This document shows positions 9,036 through 17,905 of a stretch of DNA of 64,000 bases, one piece after another. Origin of the DNA: an uncultured Alphaproteobacteria bacterium (GTDB taxonomy: Bacteria > Pseudomonadota > Alphaproteobacteria > HIMB59 > GCA-002718135); assembly GCA_902567855.1 (NCBI GenBank), contig CACFOQ010000002.1:79163-143162 (forward strand), in the 5' to 3' direction. Within the stretch, counting starts at the first letter, position 1. Each line of letters starts with the position of its first letter. The notes under the pieces are model-generated. The model saw nothing but the letters and a program-made list of their open reading frames with translations. It did no database searches and was not told the origin of the DNA. Both the position numbers and the translations under genes were made by a program.

Positions 9036-9979
9036 AAAAATTTGTTTTCTAATTTATTCCAATAAATTTTTTCTAGTTTTATATTATTCAAAAGATTTAT
9101 TTGTTTTAAACCAGTAGGAGAGGTAACATTAATTTCTGTTAGATAATCACCAATTACATCAATTCCTACTAAAAAAAGATCCTTTAGTTTTAAATCTTTA
9201 GATAAGGCATTACAAATTTCTTCATCTTTTCTTATAAGTTCAGTTTTTTGGGGCTTTCCTCCTGCATGAAAATTAGCTTTAAGATTATTTTTTTCAGGTA
9301 TTCTTGCAACAGATCCAGCATATTCACCATCTATAAGGATAATTCTTCTATCCCCCTCAATTATTTCTGGAATGTACTTTTGAACAATAATTGGTTCATT
9401 TAAATTTGTTTTACTTTCATCAATTCCTTGTAATTTATTATTTTCTATTCTTGATCTGAAGATGCCTTCTCCTCCATTGCCATAAAGGGGTTTTGTAACA
9501 ATATCTTGATGTTCTAATAAAAACTCTTTTATAGTCACAATATTCTGAGTAATTATTGTTGGTGCCATAAACTTTTCAAATTCAAGAGGATATATTTTTT
9601 CAGATGAATTTCTAATTGAAGACGGATTGTTTAATACTGTAGTTGAAGATGATAATTTTTCTAGAAGATAAGTAGATGTAATATAATTCATATCAAAAGG
9701 AGGGTCTTGCCTGATAAGTATGACATCGGCATTTTCAAGATTAAATATTTCTTTTTTACTACTTAAATAATTATAATATTTATTTTTATCGTTAAATAAT
9801 TCAACAAAATGACCTAAAGCAAATATTGATCTGTTTTTATACTCTAGATCTTTAGGATTATAATAAAAAATTTCATATCCTCTGTCCTGGGCTTCTTTTG
9901 CTAATAAAAAAGAAGTATCAAAATCCAAATCAATTTTTTCAATAGGATCCATTTGTATTGCTACTTTTTTAATTGTCAT
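9032..9979 (-). CDS. gshB: Glutathione synthetase
   Basis: GshB joins gamma-glutamylcysteine and glycine with ATP in the second step of glutathione synthesis. The 315 residues show the N-terminal substrate motif VILIRQDPPFDMNY near 85-98 and the ATP-grasp KPLYGNGGEGIFR glycine-rich loop near 161-173; the C-terminal block ends with EINVTSPTGLKQI, the metal-binding and glycine-site region. It shares one base with the upstream gshA-type gene, so both steps of glutathione synthesis are in one operon. Confidence 0.94.
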   Translation of the reverse strand: MTIKKVAIQMDPIEKIDLDFDTSFLLAKEAQDRGYEIFYYNPKDLEYKNRSIFALGHFVELFNDKNKYYNYLSSKKEIFNLENADVILIRQDPPFDMNYITSTYLLEKLSSSTTVLNNPSSIRNSSEKIYPLEFEKFMAPTIITQNIVTIKEFLLEHQDIVTKPLYGNGGEGIFRSRIENNKLQGIDESKTNLNEPIIVQKYIPEIIEGDRRIILIDGEYAGSVARIPEKNNLKANFHAGGKPQKTELIRKDEEICNALSKDLKLKDLFLVGIDVIGDYLTEINVTSPTGLKQINLLNNIKLEKIYWNKLENKFF

Positions 9980-11319
9980 TAGAAAATATTTTCCTCATAA
10001 ATTGGTAGGAGATTTTTATTCCACTTATTTAAATATTTATCAATTAATATATCTGCTGGAGATAAACCTTTTTCTAAATTTTCTTCTACAGATTGTAAGT
10101 ATTGCCTTTCATCATTTTCATTATTTGAAGAAATGTAATTTCTTTTCTTAAGCCCACTTAAGGATATTTTTAAAACTTTTTTAGCGAGATCTAAAATAGT
10201 ACCTTTTTTAAATTTAGTATTTAACCCATATTTTGGAACATTTTTATATAAGTAATCTCTATCATTGTTATCCCATTCTTTAATAATAGAATAAATTTCA
10301 TTAAGACTATCTTGATTATATAAAAGACCTGTCCAAAAGGCAGGTTGACCACATATTTGATCCCAAGAACAAGCATCCATAGAGCGAATTTCTAAATATT
10401 TTTTTAACCTTACCTGAGGAAATAGTGTTGTTAAATGACTTTCCCAGTCATACTCGGTAGCAAATTCACCAGGAATTTTATCTAGTTTTCCATTTAAAAA
10501 ATTACGAAAATTGCAACCTGTGACATCAATATATTTTTTATTTCTTTCGATAAAATACATAGGTACATCAAGAGCATAATCTACATATGTTTCAAAATTA
10601 AAATTTTCATTAAATACAAAAGGCGTTATTCCTGTTCTTTGATTGTCAGTATTCATCCAATAAAAAGATCTTAAACTTTTAAAATCTGTTAATTTATTTT
10701 TAGAAAAAGGTGAATTAGCAAAAATAGCAGTTCCTAAAGATTCCAGAGATAATAATACACGAAATTTTTTAATCATGTCTTTTTCTGAAATAAAATCAAA
10801 ATTAATTTGTGTTGAGCAAGTTCTTTGCATCATATCTAAACCATTATTACCAACCTTAGGCATATAATTTTTCATAATATTATAACGTTTTTTTGGCATC
10901 CAAGGAAAATTGTCTAAATTTGATTTTGGCTCAACGCCTAAACCTAATAAAATAAAGTTATGTTTTTTTGATAATTCTTTCATTTGATTAAGGTGAGTTG
11001 TAATTTCACTACATGTTTCATGAATATTTCTTAGAGGTTGACCAGACAGTTCAAATTGTCCAGCAGGTTCTAAAGAAATATTTTGTTGATTTTGTTTTAA
11101 TCCAATTATAGTTTCTTCTTTTCCCTCTATTATTGGTTTCCAACCTAAATCTATAAGACTTAGAAAAATATTATTTATTCCATTTTCTTCATCATATTTT
11201 AGAGGAAGAAATGTATCTTTGTTTAAAATAAATTTTTCATGCTCTGTTCCAATTTTTAAATTAGCATTTGATTTGATACCATTTTCAAAATATTTGATTA
11301 AATTTTGTTTATTTAACAT
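9979..11319 (-). CDS. gshA: Glutamate-cysteine ligase, GCS2 (plant/alphaproteobacterial) type
   Basis: This enzyme makes gamma-glutamylcysteine, the first step of glutathione synthesis. The 446 residues match the class found in Alphaproteobacteria and plants and not the E. coli GshA class. Recognisable blocks are KIGTEHEKFIL near 22-32, SLEPAGQFELSGQPL near 80-94 and a central MQRTCSTQINFDF. A segment with SMDACSWDQICGQPAFWTG near 312-330 is characteristic. It is followed directly by gshB, which supports the assignment, and preceded by trmL with a 3-base gap. Confidence 0.94.
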   Translation of the reverse strand: MLNKQNLIKYFENGIKSNANLKIGTEHEKFILNKDTFLPLKYDEENGINNIFLSLIDLGWKPIIEGKEETIIGLKQNQQNISLEPAGQFELSGQPLRNIHETCSEITTHLNQMKELSKKHNFILLGLGVEPKSNLDNFPWMPKKRYNIMKNYMPKVGNNGLDMMQRTCSTQINFDFISEKDMIKKFRVLLSLESLGTAIFANSPFSKNKLTDFKSLRSFYWMNTDNQRTGITPFVFNENFNFETYVDYALDVPMYFIERNKKYIDVTGCNFRNFLNGKLDKIPGEFATEYDWESHLTTLFPQVRLKKYLEIRSMDACSWDQICGQPAFWTGLLYNQDSLNEIYSIIKEWDNNDRDYLYKNVPKYGLNTKFKKGTILDLAKKVLKISLSGLKKRNYISSNNENDERQYLQSVEENLEKGLSPADILIDKYLNKWNKNLLPIYEENIF

Positions 11320-11322
11320 ATA

Positions 11323-11775
11323 TTATAAACTATTTAATTGCCGACAAGCTTCACCTGCTACGATTGCTACTGAACTGCTTACATTAATAGATCTTAAACC
11401 TTTAACCATAGGAATAGTTAGTTGTTCATTTACTGACTGATGAACATATTTTGGTACACCTGCACTTTCGCGACCAAAAAGTAGAATATCATTTTCCTGA
11501 AAAGAATAGTCAGTATATTTTTTTTGAGATTTAGTAGTAAATAAAACTATTCTATAATTATTATTTTCTGACCAATTAAAAAAATTATCCCAATCTAGAT
11601 GCCTTTTATATTTAATATACTTTATATAATCCATCGATGAGCGTCTAAATCTTTTATCATCAAACACATAACCAGTGGGTTCAATGATATCTATTTCAAT
11701 CCCTAGACAAGCCCCTAAACGAAAAATATTCCCAGTATTTTGAGGAATGTCAGGTTCAAAAAGTGCTATTCTCAT
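11323..11775 (-). CDS. trmL: tRNA (cytidine/uridine-34-2'-O)-methyltransferase TrmL
   Basis: TrmL is a SPOUT methyltransferase that 2'-O-methylates the wobble base of tRNA-Leu. The 150-residue length is typical of the minimal trefoil-knot enzyme. Motif 1 is EPDIPQNTGNIFRLGACLG at 7-25, motif 2 is LLFGRESAGVP near 94-104, and motif 3 RSINVSSSVAIVAGEA forms the knot near 127-142. It heads the trmL-gshA-gshB minus-strand operon and is divergent from the petABC operon. Confidence 0.93.
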   Translation of the reverse strand: MRIALFEPDIPQNTGNIFRLGACLGIEIDIIEPTGYVFDDKRFRRSSMDYIKYIKYKRHLDWDNFFNWSENNNYRIVLFTTKSQKKYTDYSFQENDILLFGRESAGVPKYVHQSVNEQLTIPMVKGLRSINVSSSVAIVAGEACRQLNSL

Positions 11776-11974
11776 ATATTAATTCAACTAATTCTAATTT
11801 AAAGACAATTATAAATATTAAATTTTCTTTAATATATCTTATAACTTGTATAATTTTCTACTATTGACTTGATTTACAGGTAAATATTTCGAGCTCATTA
11901 ACCAATAATTGCGTCAAGCTGGCACATTATTTGTAGTATTTTTATCATTATTTAGGATATAAGAATTAAATTTT

Positions 11975-12502
11975 ATGGCGGAAGTTAAGAATAATAAAAG
12001 AAGAAGTTTTCTACAGTTAAGTACTATATCTTTAGGTGCAGTAGGAACTGCAGCTTTTATATGGCCTTTCCTTAAAAGTATGAATCCTGCTGAGGATACC
12101 TTAGCTTTAGGTTCTACAGAAGTTAATATTGCTGATATTGAAGAAGGTCAGGGCATTACAGTAAAATGGAGAGGAAAACCTGTTTTTATTCGTAAAAGAA
12201 CACAACAAGAAATCAGTGAAGCAAAAACTGTTAATCTAGAGGACTTAAAAGATCCAGCTATTGATGATGATCGTGTCAAAAAAGATGAATGGTTGGTACT
12301 TGTTGGAATTTGTACACACTTAGGTTGTGTACCTCTTGGTCAAAAAATTACAGACATGAAGGGTGAGTATAATGGTTGGTATTGCCCTTGTCATGGCTCA
12401 CACTATGACTCTTCAGGTCGTATTAGAAAGGGACCAGCACCAACTAATCTCGCTGTTCCTCCCTATAGCTTTATAAACGATACAACAATTAAAATAGGTT
12501 AA
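11975..12502 (+). CDS. petA: Ubiquinol-cytochrome c reductase Rieske iron-sulfur subunit
   Basis: This is the 2Fe-2S subunit of the bc1 complex (complex III), which carries electrons from quinol at the Qo site to cytochrome c1. The 175 residues start with a twin-arginine KRRSFL motif at 8-13 and a single membrane anchor (about 16-34), consistent with Tat export. The cluster ligands are C113/H115 in CTHLGC and C137/H140 in CPCHGS, with the disulfide cysteines C118 and C139 also present. It is the first gene of petABC, 2 bases before petB, and follows the largest intergenic gap in the window (199 bases), where its promoter should be. Confidence 0.96.
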   Translation: MAEVKNNKRRSFLQLSTISLGAVGTAAFIWPFLKSMNPAEDTLALGSTEVNIADIEEGQGITVKWRGKPVFIRKRTQQEISEAKTVNLEDLKDPAIDDDRVKKDEWLVLVGICTHLGCVPLGQKITDMKGEYNGWYCPCHGSHYDSSGRIRKGPAPTNLAVPPYSFINDTTIKIG

Positions 12503-12504
12503 GT

Positions 12505-13734
12505 ATGAGCGGACCAGCTGAGCCTAAAAAATATAAGAATCCTGTTCTAAATTGGATTGAATTTAGATTACCCATTATATCTTATTTTGAGAGAGAGTAT
12601 GGAGATTATCCAATGCCAAAGAACTGTAATTATTTTTGGAGCTTTGGAGCATTAGCAACTATAATTTTAGTAGTGATGATAGTAAGTGGAATATTTCTTG
12701 CTATGAATTACACACCTCATACAGATATGGCTTTTGATAGTGTTGAGAGAATAATGCGTGATGTAAATTATGGATGGCTATTAAGATATATTCATTCCAA
12801 TGGTGCAGCGTTCTTTTTTATAGTTATTTACATTCATATTTTACGAGGAATGTATTACGGCTCTTATAAATACCCAAGAGAACTTAATTGGATATTGGGT
12901 GTTTTCATTTATCTTCTTATGATGGCCACATCTTTTTTAGGTTATACGCTTCCATGGGGCCAAATGTCTTATTGGGGCGCTACAGTTATTACAAATTTAT
13001 TTAGTGCTATTCCAATTATTGGTGAAGGTTTAAAAACATGGTTACTTGGAGATTATACAGTAGGCAATGCAACCCTTAATCGTTTTTTTGCTCTTCATTA
13101 TGTACTTCCTTTTGTAATATTTGGAGTTGTGGCATTACATGTAGCAGCAGTGCATGTGCATGGATCTAATAACCCTGCTGGAATTGATATTAAATCAAAA
13201 GGCGATACAGTTACTTTCTTTCCTTATATGTTATTTAAGGATGCCTTAGCTGTTTGTGCATTTGGCGTTCTTATTTCTGCAGTTATATTTTTTGGTCCTA
13301 ACCTTATGGCTGAAGTAGATAATTATATTCCAGCTGATCCTCTAGTTACGCCAGCTCATATTGTCCCCAATTGGTACCTTGCTCCCTTTTATGCAATTTT
13401 AAGAGCTGTTCCTGATAAGTTAGGAGGAGTTTTATTAATGTTTGGAGCTATAGCCATTTTATTTTTCTTACCATGGCTAGATAGATCAAAAGTTAGAAGT
13501 TGTAATTACAGACCTATGTATAAATGGTTTATGATGTTATTTTTTGTTAATTTTTTTATATTAGGATATGTAGGTTTAAAACCAGCAGAGGGTTTATATT
13601 TGTTAATTGCTAGATTAGGGTTAATCTATTATTTTGGTTTCTTTTTAATTATAACTCCCTTTATAAATTGGATTGAAAAACCCAAAACTCTCCCAGCGAG
13701 TATTAGCGATATTTATTTAGGAATGAATAAATGA
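12505..13734 (+). CDS. petB: Cytochrome b of the bc1 complex, with PNWY Qo motif
   Basis: This is the diheme membrane subunit of complex III, with 409 residues and about eight transmembrane helices. The heme ligands are H97/H111 in helix B and H198/H212 in helix D, at the same numbers and spacing as in Rhodobacter capsulatus as I recall them. The Qo-site loop reads IVPNWYLAPFYAILRA, with N289 (codon 13369-13371) where nearly all alphaproteobacterial and mitochondrial proteins have the catalytic glutamate of PEWY. Every other landmark is intact, so this looks like a real variant and not decay. petC overlaps by 4 bases. Confidence 0.96.
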   Translation: MSGPAEPKKYKNPVLNWIEFRLPIISYFEREYGDYPMPKNCNYFWSFGALATIILVVMIVSGIFLAMNYTPHTDMAFDSVERIMRDVNYGWLLRYIHSNGAAFFFIVIYIHILRGMYYGSYKYPRELNWILGVFIYLLMMATSFLGYTLPWGQMSYWGATVITNLFSAIPIIGEGLKTWLLGDYTVGNATLNRFFALHYVLPFVIFGVVALHVAAVHVHGSNNPAGIDIKSKGDTVTFFPYMLFKDALAVCAFGVLISAVIFFGPNLMAEVDNYIPADPLVTPAHIVPNWYLAPFYAILRAVPDKLGGVLLMFGAIAILFFLPWLDRSKVRSCNYRPMYKWFMMLFFVNFFILGYVGLKPAEGLYLLIARLGLIYYFGFFLIITPFINWIEKPKTLPASISDIYLGMNK

Positions 13735-14486
13735 AAATTTTCATTTTGTTTTTTCTTTTATTTTTTTATACCTCAAATCTTTTCGCAGCAGAAAGTTCAA
13801 CTAAAAGTTTACCTCAGCATGAATGGTCTTTTGAGGGTATAACTGGAACTTTTGATAGAGGAGCTCTGCAAAGAGGATATCAAGTTTATAGCGAAGTATG
13901 TTCAGGCTGTCATTCTATGAAATTATTGTATTATAGAGATTTAATTGATATTGGATTTTCTGAAGATCAAGTAAAAGCAATAGCTTCTGAATTTACAGTT
14001 ATAGATGGACCAAATGATGAGGGAGAAATGTTTGAAAGAGATGCTAGACCTGCAGACAGGTTTGTGTCACCTTATCTAAATGACAATGAAGCAAGAGCAA
14101 ATAATAATGGTGCTTACCCACCTGATTTAAGCGTTATAACCAAGGCAAAAAAAGATGGAGCTAACTATATTTATAATCTCTTATTAGGATATAAAGATCC
14201 CCCTGCAGATATGGAAGTTGGAGAGGGAATGTATTATAATATTTACATGGCGGGTAACCAAATTGCGATGCCTCAACCGATATATGATGAATCTGTTGAT
14301 TATGCTGATGGAACCAATAACAGTGCAGAACAACTCGCCGAAGATTTGGTAGTTTTTTTAACCTGGGCAGCAGAACCTGAATTAGAAGTAAGAAAAAATT
14401 TAGGAATCAAAGTTATTTTATTTTTTATTATTTTAGGATTTATTATTTTTTTAGCAAAAAATCGTTTGTGGAGAGAAGTTCACTAA
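13731..14486 (+). CDS. petC: Cytochrome c1 of the bc1 complex
   Basis: This is the periplasmic c-type heme subunit of complex III, which passes electrons to soluble or membrane cytochrome c. The 251-residue protein has a Sec signal peptide (about 1-20, cleavage after LFAA), the heme-binding CSGCH at 57-61, and a C-terminal membrane anchor near 228-243. The heme's methionine ligand is most likely in NQIAMPQP near 180. The start overlaps petB by 4 bases, and the 3' end overlaps the convergent ychF by 4 bases. Confidence 0.95.
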   Translation: MKIFILFFLLFFYTSNLFAAESSTKSLPQHEWSFEGITGTFDRGALQRGYQVYSEVCSGCHSMKLLYYRDLIDIGFSEDQVKAIASEFTVIDGPNDEGEMFERDARPADRFVSPYLNDNEARANNNGAYPPDLSVITKAKKDGANYIYNLLLGYKDPPADMEVGEGMYYNIYMAGNQIAMPQPIYDESVDYADGTNNSAEQLAEDLVVFLTWAAEPELEVRKNLGIKVILFFIILGFIIFLAKNRLWREVH

Positions 14487-15580
14487 ACATTAAATAGAAA
14501 ATGCATCACATCGCCATCATTTATAATATAATCTTTTCCTTCCTGTCTTAGTTTACCTGCGTCTCTACAGGCAGATTCTCCTTCAAGCTCAACGAAATCA
14601 TTGTAAGTAATTGTCTCAGCTCGAATAAAGCCTTTTTCAAAATCAGAATGAATTTTACCAGCTCCTTCGGGAGCTAATGTATTTTTTGTAACTGTCCAAG
14701 CTCGTGATTCTTTTGGTCCAGAAGTAAAATACGTTATTAAATTTAAAATATTGTATCCTGAATTAATGACCTTTACCAATGTTGTTTCTTCTAAGCCTAA
14801 TTCTTTTAAGAATTCATATTTTTCTTCTATTTTTAATTCTGCTATTTGTGATTCAATTGATGCAGATACAATAACACTATTATTTTGTTCTGTTTTTGCA
14901 TGATCTATCACTTTTTGGGATAAAATATTACCTTTTACAATAGATTTTTCATCAACATTACAAATATATAGCATTGGTTTTATAGAGATTAAATTTAATG
15001 ATTTTATAAAATATAAATCTTCATTACTAAAATCAATATTTCTTATATTTATTTCATTGCTTAATTTTTCTAATAATTGTTCAATTATCTTTAATTGATT
15101 TTTAATTTCTTTATCTCCTTGTTTAGATTTTTTTTCTAATGAGTTAAATTTATTTTGTAGCGTTTCAATATCTGCAAGATTTAATTCTGTAGTGATAATT
15201 TTGACATCACTCAAGGGATCAATTTTTGATGATACATGTGTTATATCATTATCTTCAAAACATCTAACTACATGAGCAATTGCATCAACTTCTCTTATAT
15301 GTGATAAAAATTTGTTACCTAACCCCTCACCTTTAGAAGCACCTTCAACAAGACCCGCTATATCCACAAAGTCTATATATGTTGGTATAGTTTTTTCACT
15401 TTTACTTATTTTAGAGAGAATATTTAATCTTTGATCTGGGACAGCCACTCTTCCAATATTCGGCTCTATAGTAGCAAAAGGATAATTTGCAGCTTCAGCT
15501 TTATTAGATTCTGTTAAAGCATTAAACAAAGTTGATTTTCCAACATTAGGCAAACCAATAATTCCACACTTAAATCCCAT
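14483..15580 (-). CDS. ychF: Redox-regulated ATPase YchF (Obg-like)
   Basis: YchF/OLA1 is a ribosome-associated P-loop nucleotidase of the Obg family that prefers ATP. The 365-residue protein has the P-loop GLPNVGKST at 9-17, a DIAGLVEGASKGEGLGN G3 region near 73-89, a coiled helical insert (about 130-190), and a C-terminal TGS domain with the family block GAGKIHSDFEKGFIRAE near 308-324. It is 7 bases downstream of pth, the order conserved across many Proteobacteria (rplY-pth-ychF). Confidence 0.96.
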   Translation of the reverse strand: MGFKCGIIGLPNVGKSTLFNALTESNKAEAANYPFATIEPNIGRVAVPDQRLNILSKISKSEKTIPTYIDFVDIAGLVEGASKGEGLGNKFLSHIREVDAIAHVVRCFEDNDITHVSSKIDPLSDVKIITTELNLADIETLQNKFNSLEKKSKQGDKEIKNQLKIIEQLLEKLSNEINIRNIDFSNEDLYFIKSLNLISIKPMLYICNVDEKSIVKGNILSQKVIDHAKTEQNNSVIVSASIESQIAELKIEEKYEFLKELGLEETTLVKVINSGYNILNLITYFTSGPKESRAWTVTKNTLAPEGAGKIHSDFEKGFIRAETITYNDFVELEGESACRDAGKLRQEGKDYIINDGDVMHFLFNV

Positions 15581-15587
15581 AAGTTAT

Positions 15588-16142
15588 TTACAATGCTATT
15601 TTTGTTAAAAGTAATCCTTCATTTTGAAAAACTAAAGAAAAATATTTGGTCAGTAAATCAATTTTTTTATCTATAATTTTTCTTTCGTTCTTTAAAAATT
15701 TTTTTAAAACATATTTAGAAACTAATTCTTTAGATCCTGGATGGCTTACGCCAATTCTAATTCTTTTATAATTAACTCCGATTGATTCATCAATGCTTGC
15801 AAGACCATTATGACCACCATTACCTCCACCAATTTTAGTTTTTATTTTACCAGTAACTAGATCAATATCATCGTGTATAATTATTATTTTTTGTTTTGGT
15901 ATTTTGTAGAATTTTATTATTTCAGATACTACTGGTCCAGATAAGTTCATATAATTTAGAGGTTTGCAAATAAAGCACTTCTCTTTATCTATATATCCTT
16001 GATATAATTCTTTCTTATTGTCCTTTTTTAGTACTTTAAATTTATAATAATTTACTAAGCTATCTGCTACATCAAATCCCAAATTATGTCGTGTCAACTT
16101 ATGTACAAAATCTGGATTACCTAAACCTCCTATAAACCACAT
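15588..16142 (-). CDS. pth: Peptidyl-tRNA hydrolase
   Basis: Pth releases peptides from prematurely dissociated peptidyl-tRNAs. The 184 residues contain GLGNP at 6-10, the catalytic H19 in LTRHNLGF, the NYMNLSG block near 64-70, and IIHDDIDL near 90-97. The glycine-rich KIGGGNGGHNGLASI, which binds the tRNA acceptor, follows. It lies between ychF and rplY in the ychF-pth-rplY-prs block. Confidence 0.95.
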   Translation of the reverse strand: MWFIGGLGNPDFVHKLTRHNLGFDVADSLVNYYKFKVLKKDNKKELYQGYIDKEKCFICKPLNYMNLSGPVVSEIIKFYKIPKQKIIIIHDDIDLVTGKIKTKIGGGNGGHNGLASIDESIGVNYKRIRIGVSHPGSKELVSKYVLKKFLKNERKIIDKKIDLLTKYFSLVFQNEGLLLTKIAL

Positions 16143-16178
16143 AACGCTTATATAAATTGTGAAATTAAAGTTGTCTTG

Positions 16179-16892
16179 TTATTTAGATTTTTCTTCAGAA
16201 GAGCCTTCTTTTTTGTCTCCTGTAGCATCCTTTTCACTAGCGTCTTTATCTGTACTACTAGCATCTTTTGTCTCCCCTTCAGTTTTTTCTGCATCAGCAC
16301 CTTCTTCAGAGGATTCAGGTTTAGCTTCTTCAACTTCAACAGTTGGTGGAACTAGAGTAGCTATGACAAAATCTCTATCTTTAATTGTAGGCTGAACACC
16401 TTCAGGTAAATTAATATTACTGATTTTAACAGCATCACCTATTTCAGAAGAAGCTAAATCAAACTCAAGTTTTTCTGGAATGTTGTTTGCATTACAGTTT
16501 AATTCAACCAATCTTCTAACCAAATTTAATACACCACCTTTTTTTAAGCCTGGGCAAGTTTCTTTATTGAGAAAATCAACAGTAACTTCTACATTAACTT
16601 TTGTATCATCTTGAACTCTTAAAAAATCAAAATGAATTAACTTATCAGTTACTGGATGATATTGAAGTTGTTTTGGTAAAACTTTTTCAATTTTTCCATC
16701 CATATCAAGATCAATAATTTTAGAATAAAAACCGCCTTTTTCCATTAATTTTTTAAGAATTTTATTTTCAAAAGCTATTTTAGTAGAGTCTGTATTTTTT
16801 CCATAGATAATTCCTGGAACTAAACCTTTTTTTAAAAGTGATTTAGTTGATCCCAATTCTTTAGATCTAGATATTATTTTAAAGCTTTCCAT
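16179..16892 (-). CDS. rplY: 50S ribosomal protein L25 (CTC/TL5 type) with long acidic tail
   Basis: L25 binds 5S rRNA. The 237-residue protein has the general-stress-protein CTC layout: an N-terminal L25 beta barrel (about 1-90, with GLVPGIIYG and HFDFLRV) and a TL5 C-terminal beta domain (about 95-185). After residue 188 comes a low-complexity tail of roughly 50 residues made almost only of E, K, D, S, A, T and G. Tails of this sort occur in some alphaproteobacterial L25 proteins, but the function is unknown. It lies 36 bases upstream of pth and 16 bases downstream of prs. Confidence 0.94.
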   Translation of the reverse strand: MESFKIISRSKELGSTKSLLKKGLVPGIIYGKNTDSTKIAFENKILKKLMEKGGFYSKIIDLDMDGKIEKVLPKQLQYHPVTDKLIHFDFLRVQDDTKVNVEVTVDFLNKETCPGLKKGGVLNLVRRLVELNCNANNIPEKLEFDLASSEIGDAVKISNINLPEGVQPTIKDRDFVIATLVPPTVEVEEAKPESSEEGADAEKTEGETKDASSTDKDASEKDATGDKKEGSSEEKSK

Positions 16893-16908
16893 TTTTATCT
16901 ATTTTTTA

Positions 16909-17844
16909 CTAATCAAACAGAGCAGAGACAGAAGAATCACTATTGATCCGTTTAATCGCCTCCCCCATTAAAGGAGCAATGCTAATATGTCTAATATTTT
17001 TTGATTTTTTTACTGCATCCGACGCTAGAATACTGTCAGTTAATACGAGTTCTTTAATGTTTGAATTTTGTATTTTTTCCAGTGCTTTTCCTGACAATAC
17101 TCCATGTGCAATATAAGAATAAATTTCTCTTGCTCCATGATCTTTTAGAGCTTCAGCAGCATTACATAATGTACCTGCTGAATCAGCAATGTCATCTAGC
17201 AAAATACAAGTTTTGTCTTTGACTTCACCAATTATATGCATTACCTCAGATTCTCCGGCTTTTTCTCTTCTTTTGTCAGCAATTGCAAGCCCTGCATTTA
17301 ATCTTTTGGCAAAAGCTCTAGCTCTTACCACTCCACCAACATCTGGAGAAGAAATAACAAGATCACTATTTCCAGCAAATTTTTCTTTCATATCTTTTAT
17401 GATTGGAGGGGCCGAAAAAATATTATCAAGAGGGATATCAAAAAATCCCTGGATTTGTCCTGCATGCAAATCCATTGTTAGGACTCGATCTGCTCCGGCT
17501 GAAGTAATTAAATTTGCGACTAATTTTGCAGTTATTGGTGTTCTTGGTCCAGTTTTTCTATCTTGTCTAGCATATCCGTAATATGGCATTACCGCAGTTA
17601 TTCTTTTTGCTGATCCTCTTTTTGCAGCATCTATGCTTATTAATAATTCCATTAAATGATCATTCGCAGGGTGGGAAGTAGATTGAATTATGAAAACATC
17701 TTCACCACGAATATTTTCATTGATTTCAACAAAAATTTCATCATCGGCAAATTTACGCATGGATGCATCTGCTAAATTTACACCTATATATGAGGCAATT
17801 GATTTTGCTAATTCTTGATTACTATTGCAAGAAATAATCTTCAT
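16909..17844 (-). CDS. prs: Ribose-phosphate pyrophosphokinase
   Basis: This enzyme makes PRPP from ribose 5-phosphate and ATP for nucleotide, histidine and tryptophan synthesis. The 311 residues are typical of class I. The pyrophosphate/ATP region includes [15 protein letters not shown] near 54-68 and the metal-binding [15 protein letters not shown] near 119-133. The PRPP loop [14 protein letters not shown] lies near 212-225. It leads the prs-rplY-pth-ychF set on the minus strand, and its N-terminus follows a 61-base gap after pgeF. Confidence 0.96.
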   Translation of the reverse strand: MKIISCNSNQELAKSIASYIGVNLADASMRKFADDEIFVEINENIRGEDVFIIQSTSHPANDHLMELLISIDAAKRGSAKRITAVMPYYGYARQDRKTGPRTPITAKLVANLITSAGADRVLTMDLHAGQIQGFFDIPLDNIFSAPPIIKDMKEKFAGNSDLVISSPDVGGVVRARAFAKRLNAGLAIADKRREKAGESEVMHIIGEVKDKTCILLDDIADSAGTLCNAAEALKDHGAREIYSYIAHGVLSGKALEKIQNSNIKELVLTDSILASDAVKKSKNIRHISIAPLMGEAIKRINSDSSVSALFD

Positions 17845-17905
17845 TATTAAGTTAATTATTTCTTATAGAAGAAATTGAATAGTGCAAGTATAAAAAATTG
17901 ATTAG

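Noticed and set aside
11920-11934. Sigma-54-like promoter (TGGCAC-N5-TTGT) upstream of petA
   Set aside because: The spacing is right but the -12 GC is GT, and one match in AT-rich DNA is weak. A sigma-70 promoter for bc1 genes is more usual, and no rpoN or activator is seen here.
16159-16395. 78-codon plus-strand open frame
   Set aside because: It is antisense to the low-complexity 3' end of rplY, and its serine-rich product mirrors that repetitive sequence.
17858-17875. Hairpin ATTTCTT-ATAG-AAGAAAT between pgeF and prs, considered as a terminator
   Set aside because: Seven pairs, almost all A-T, with no following T-run on either strand; likely chance in AT-rich DNA.
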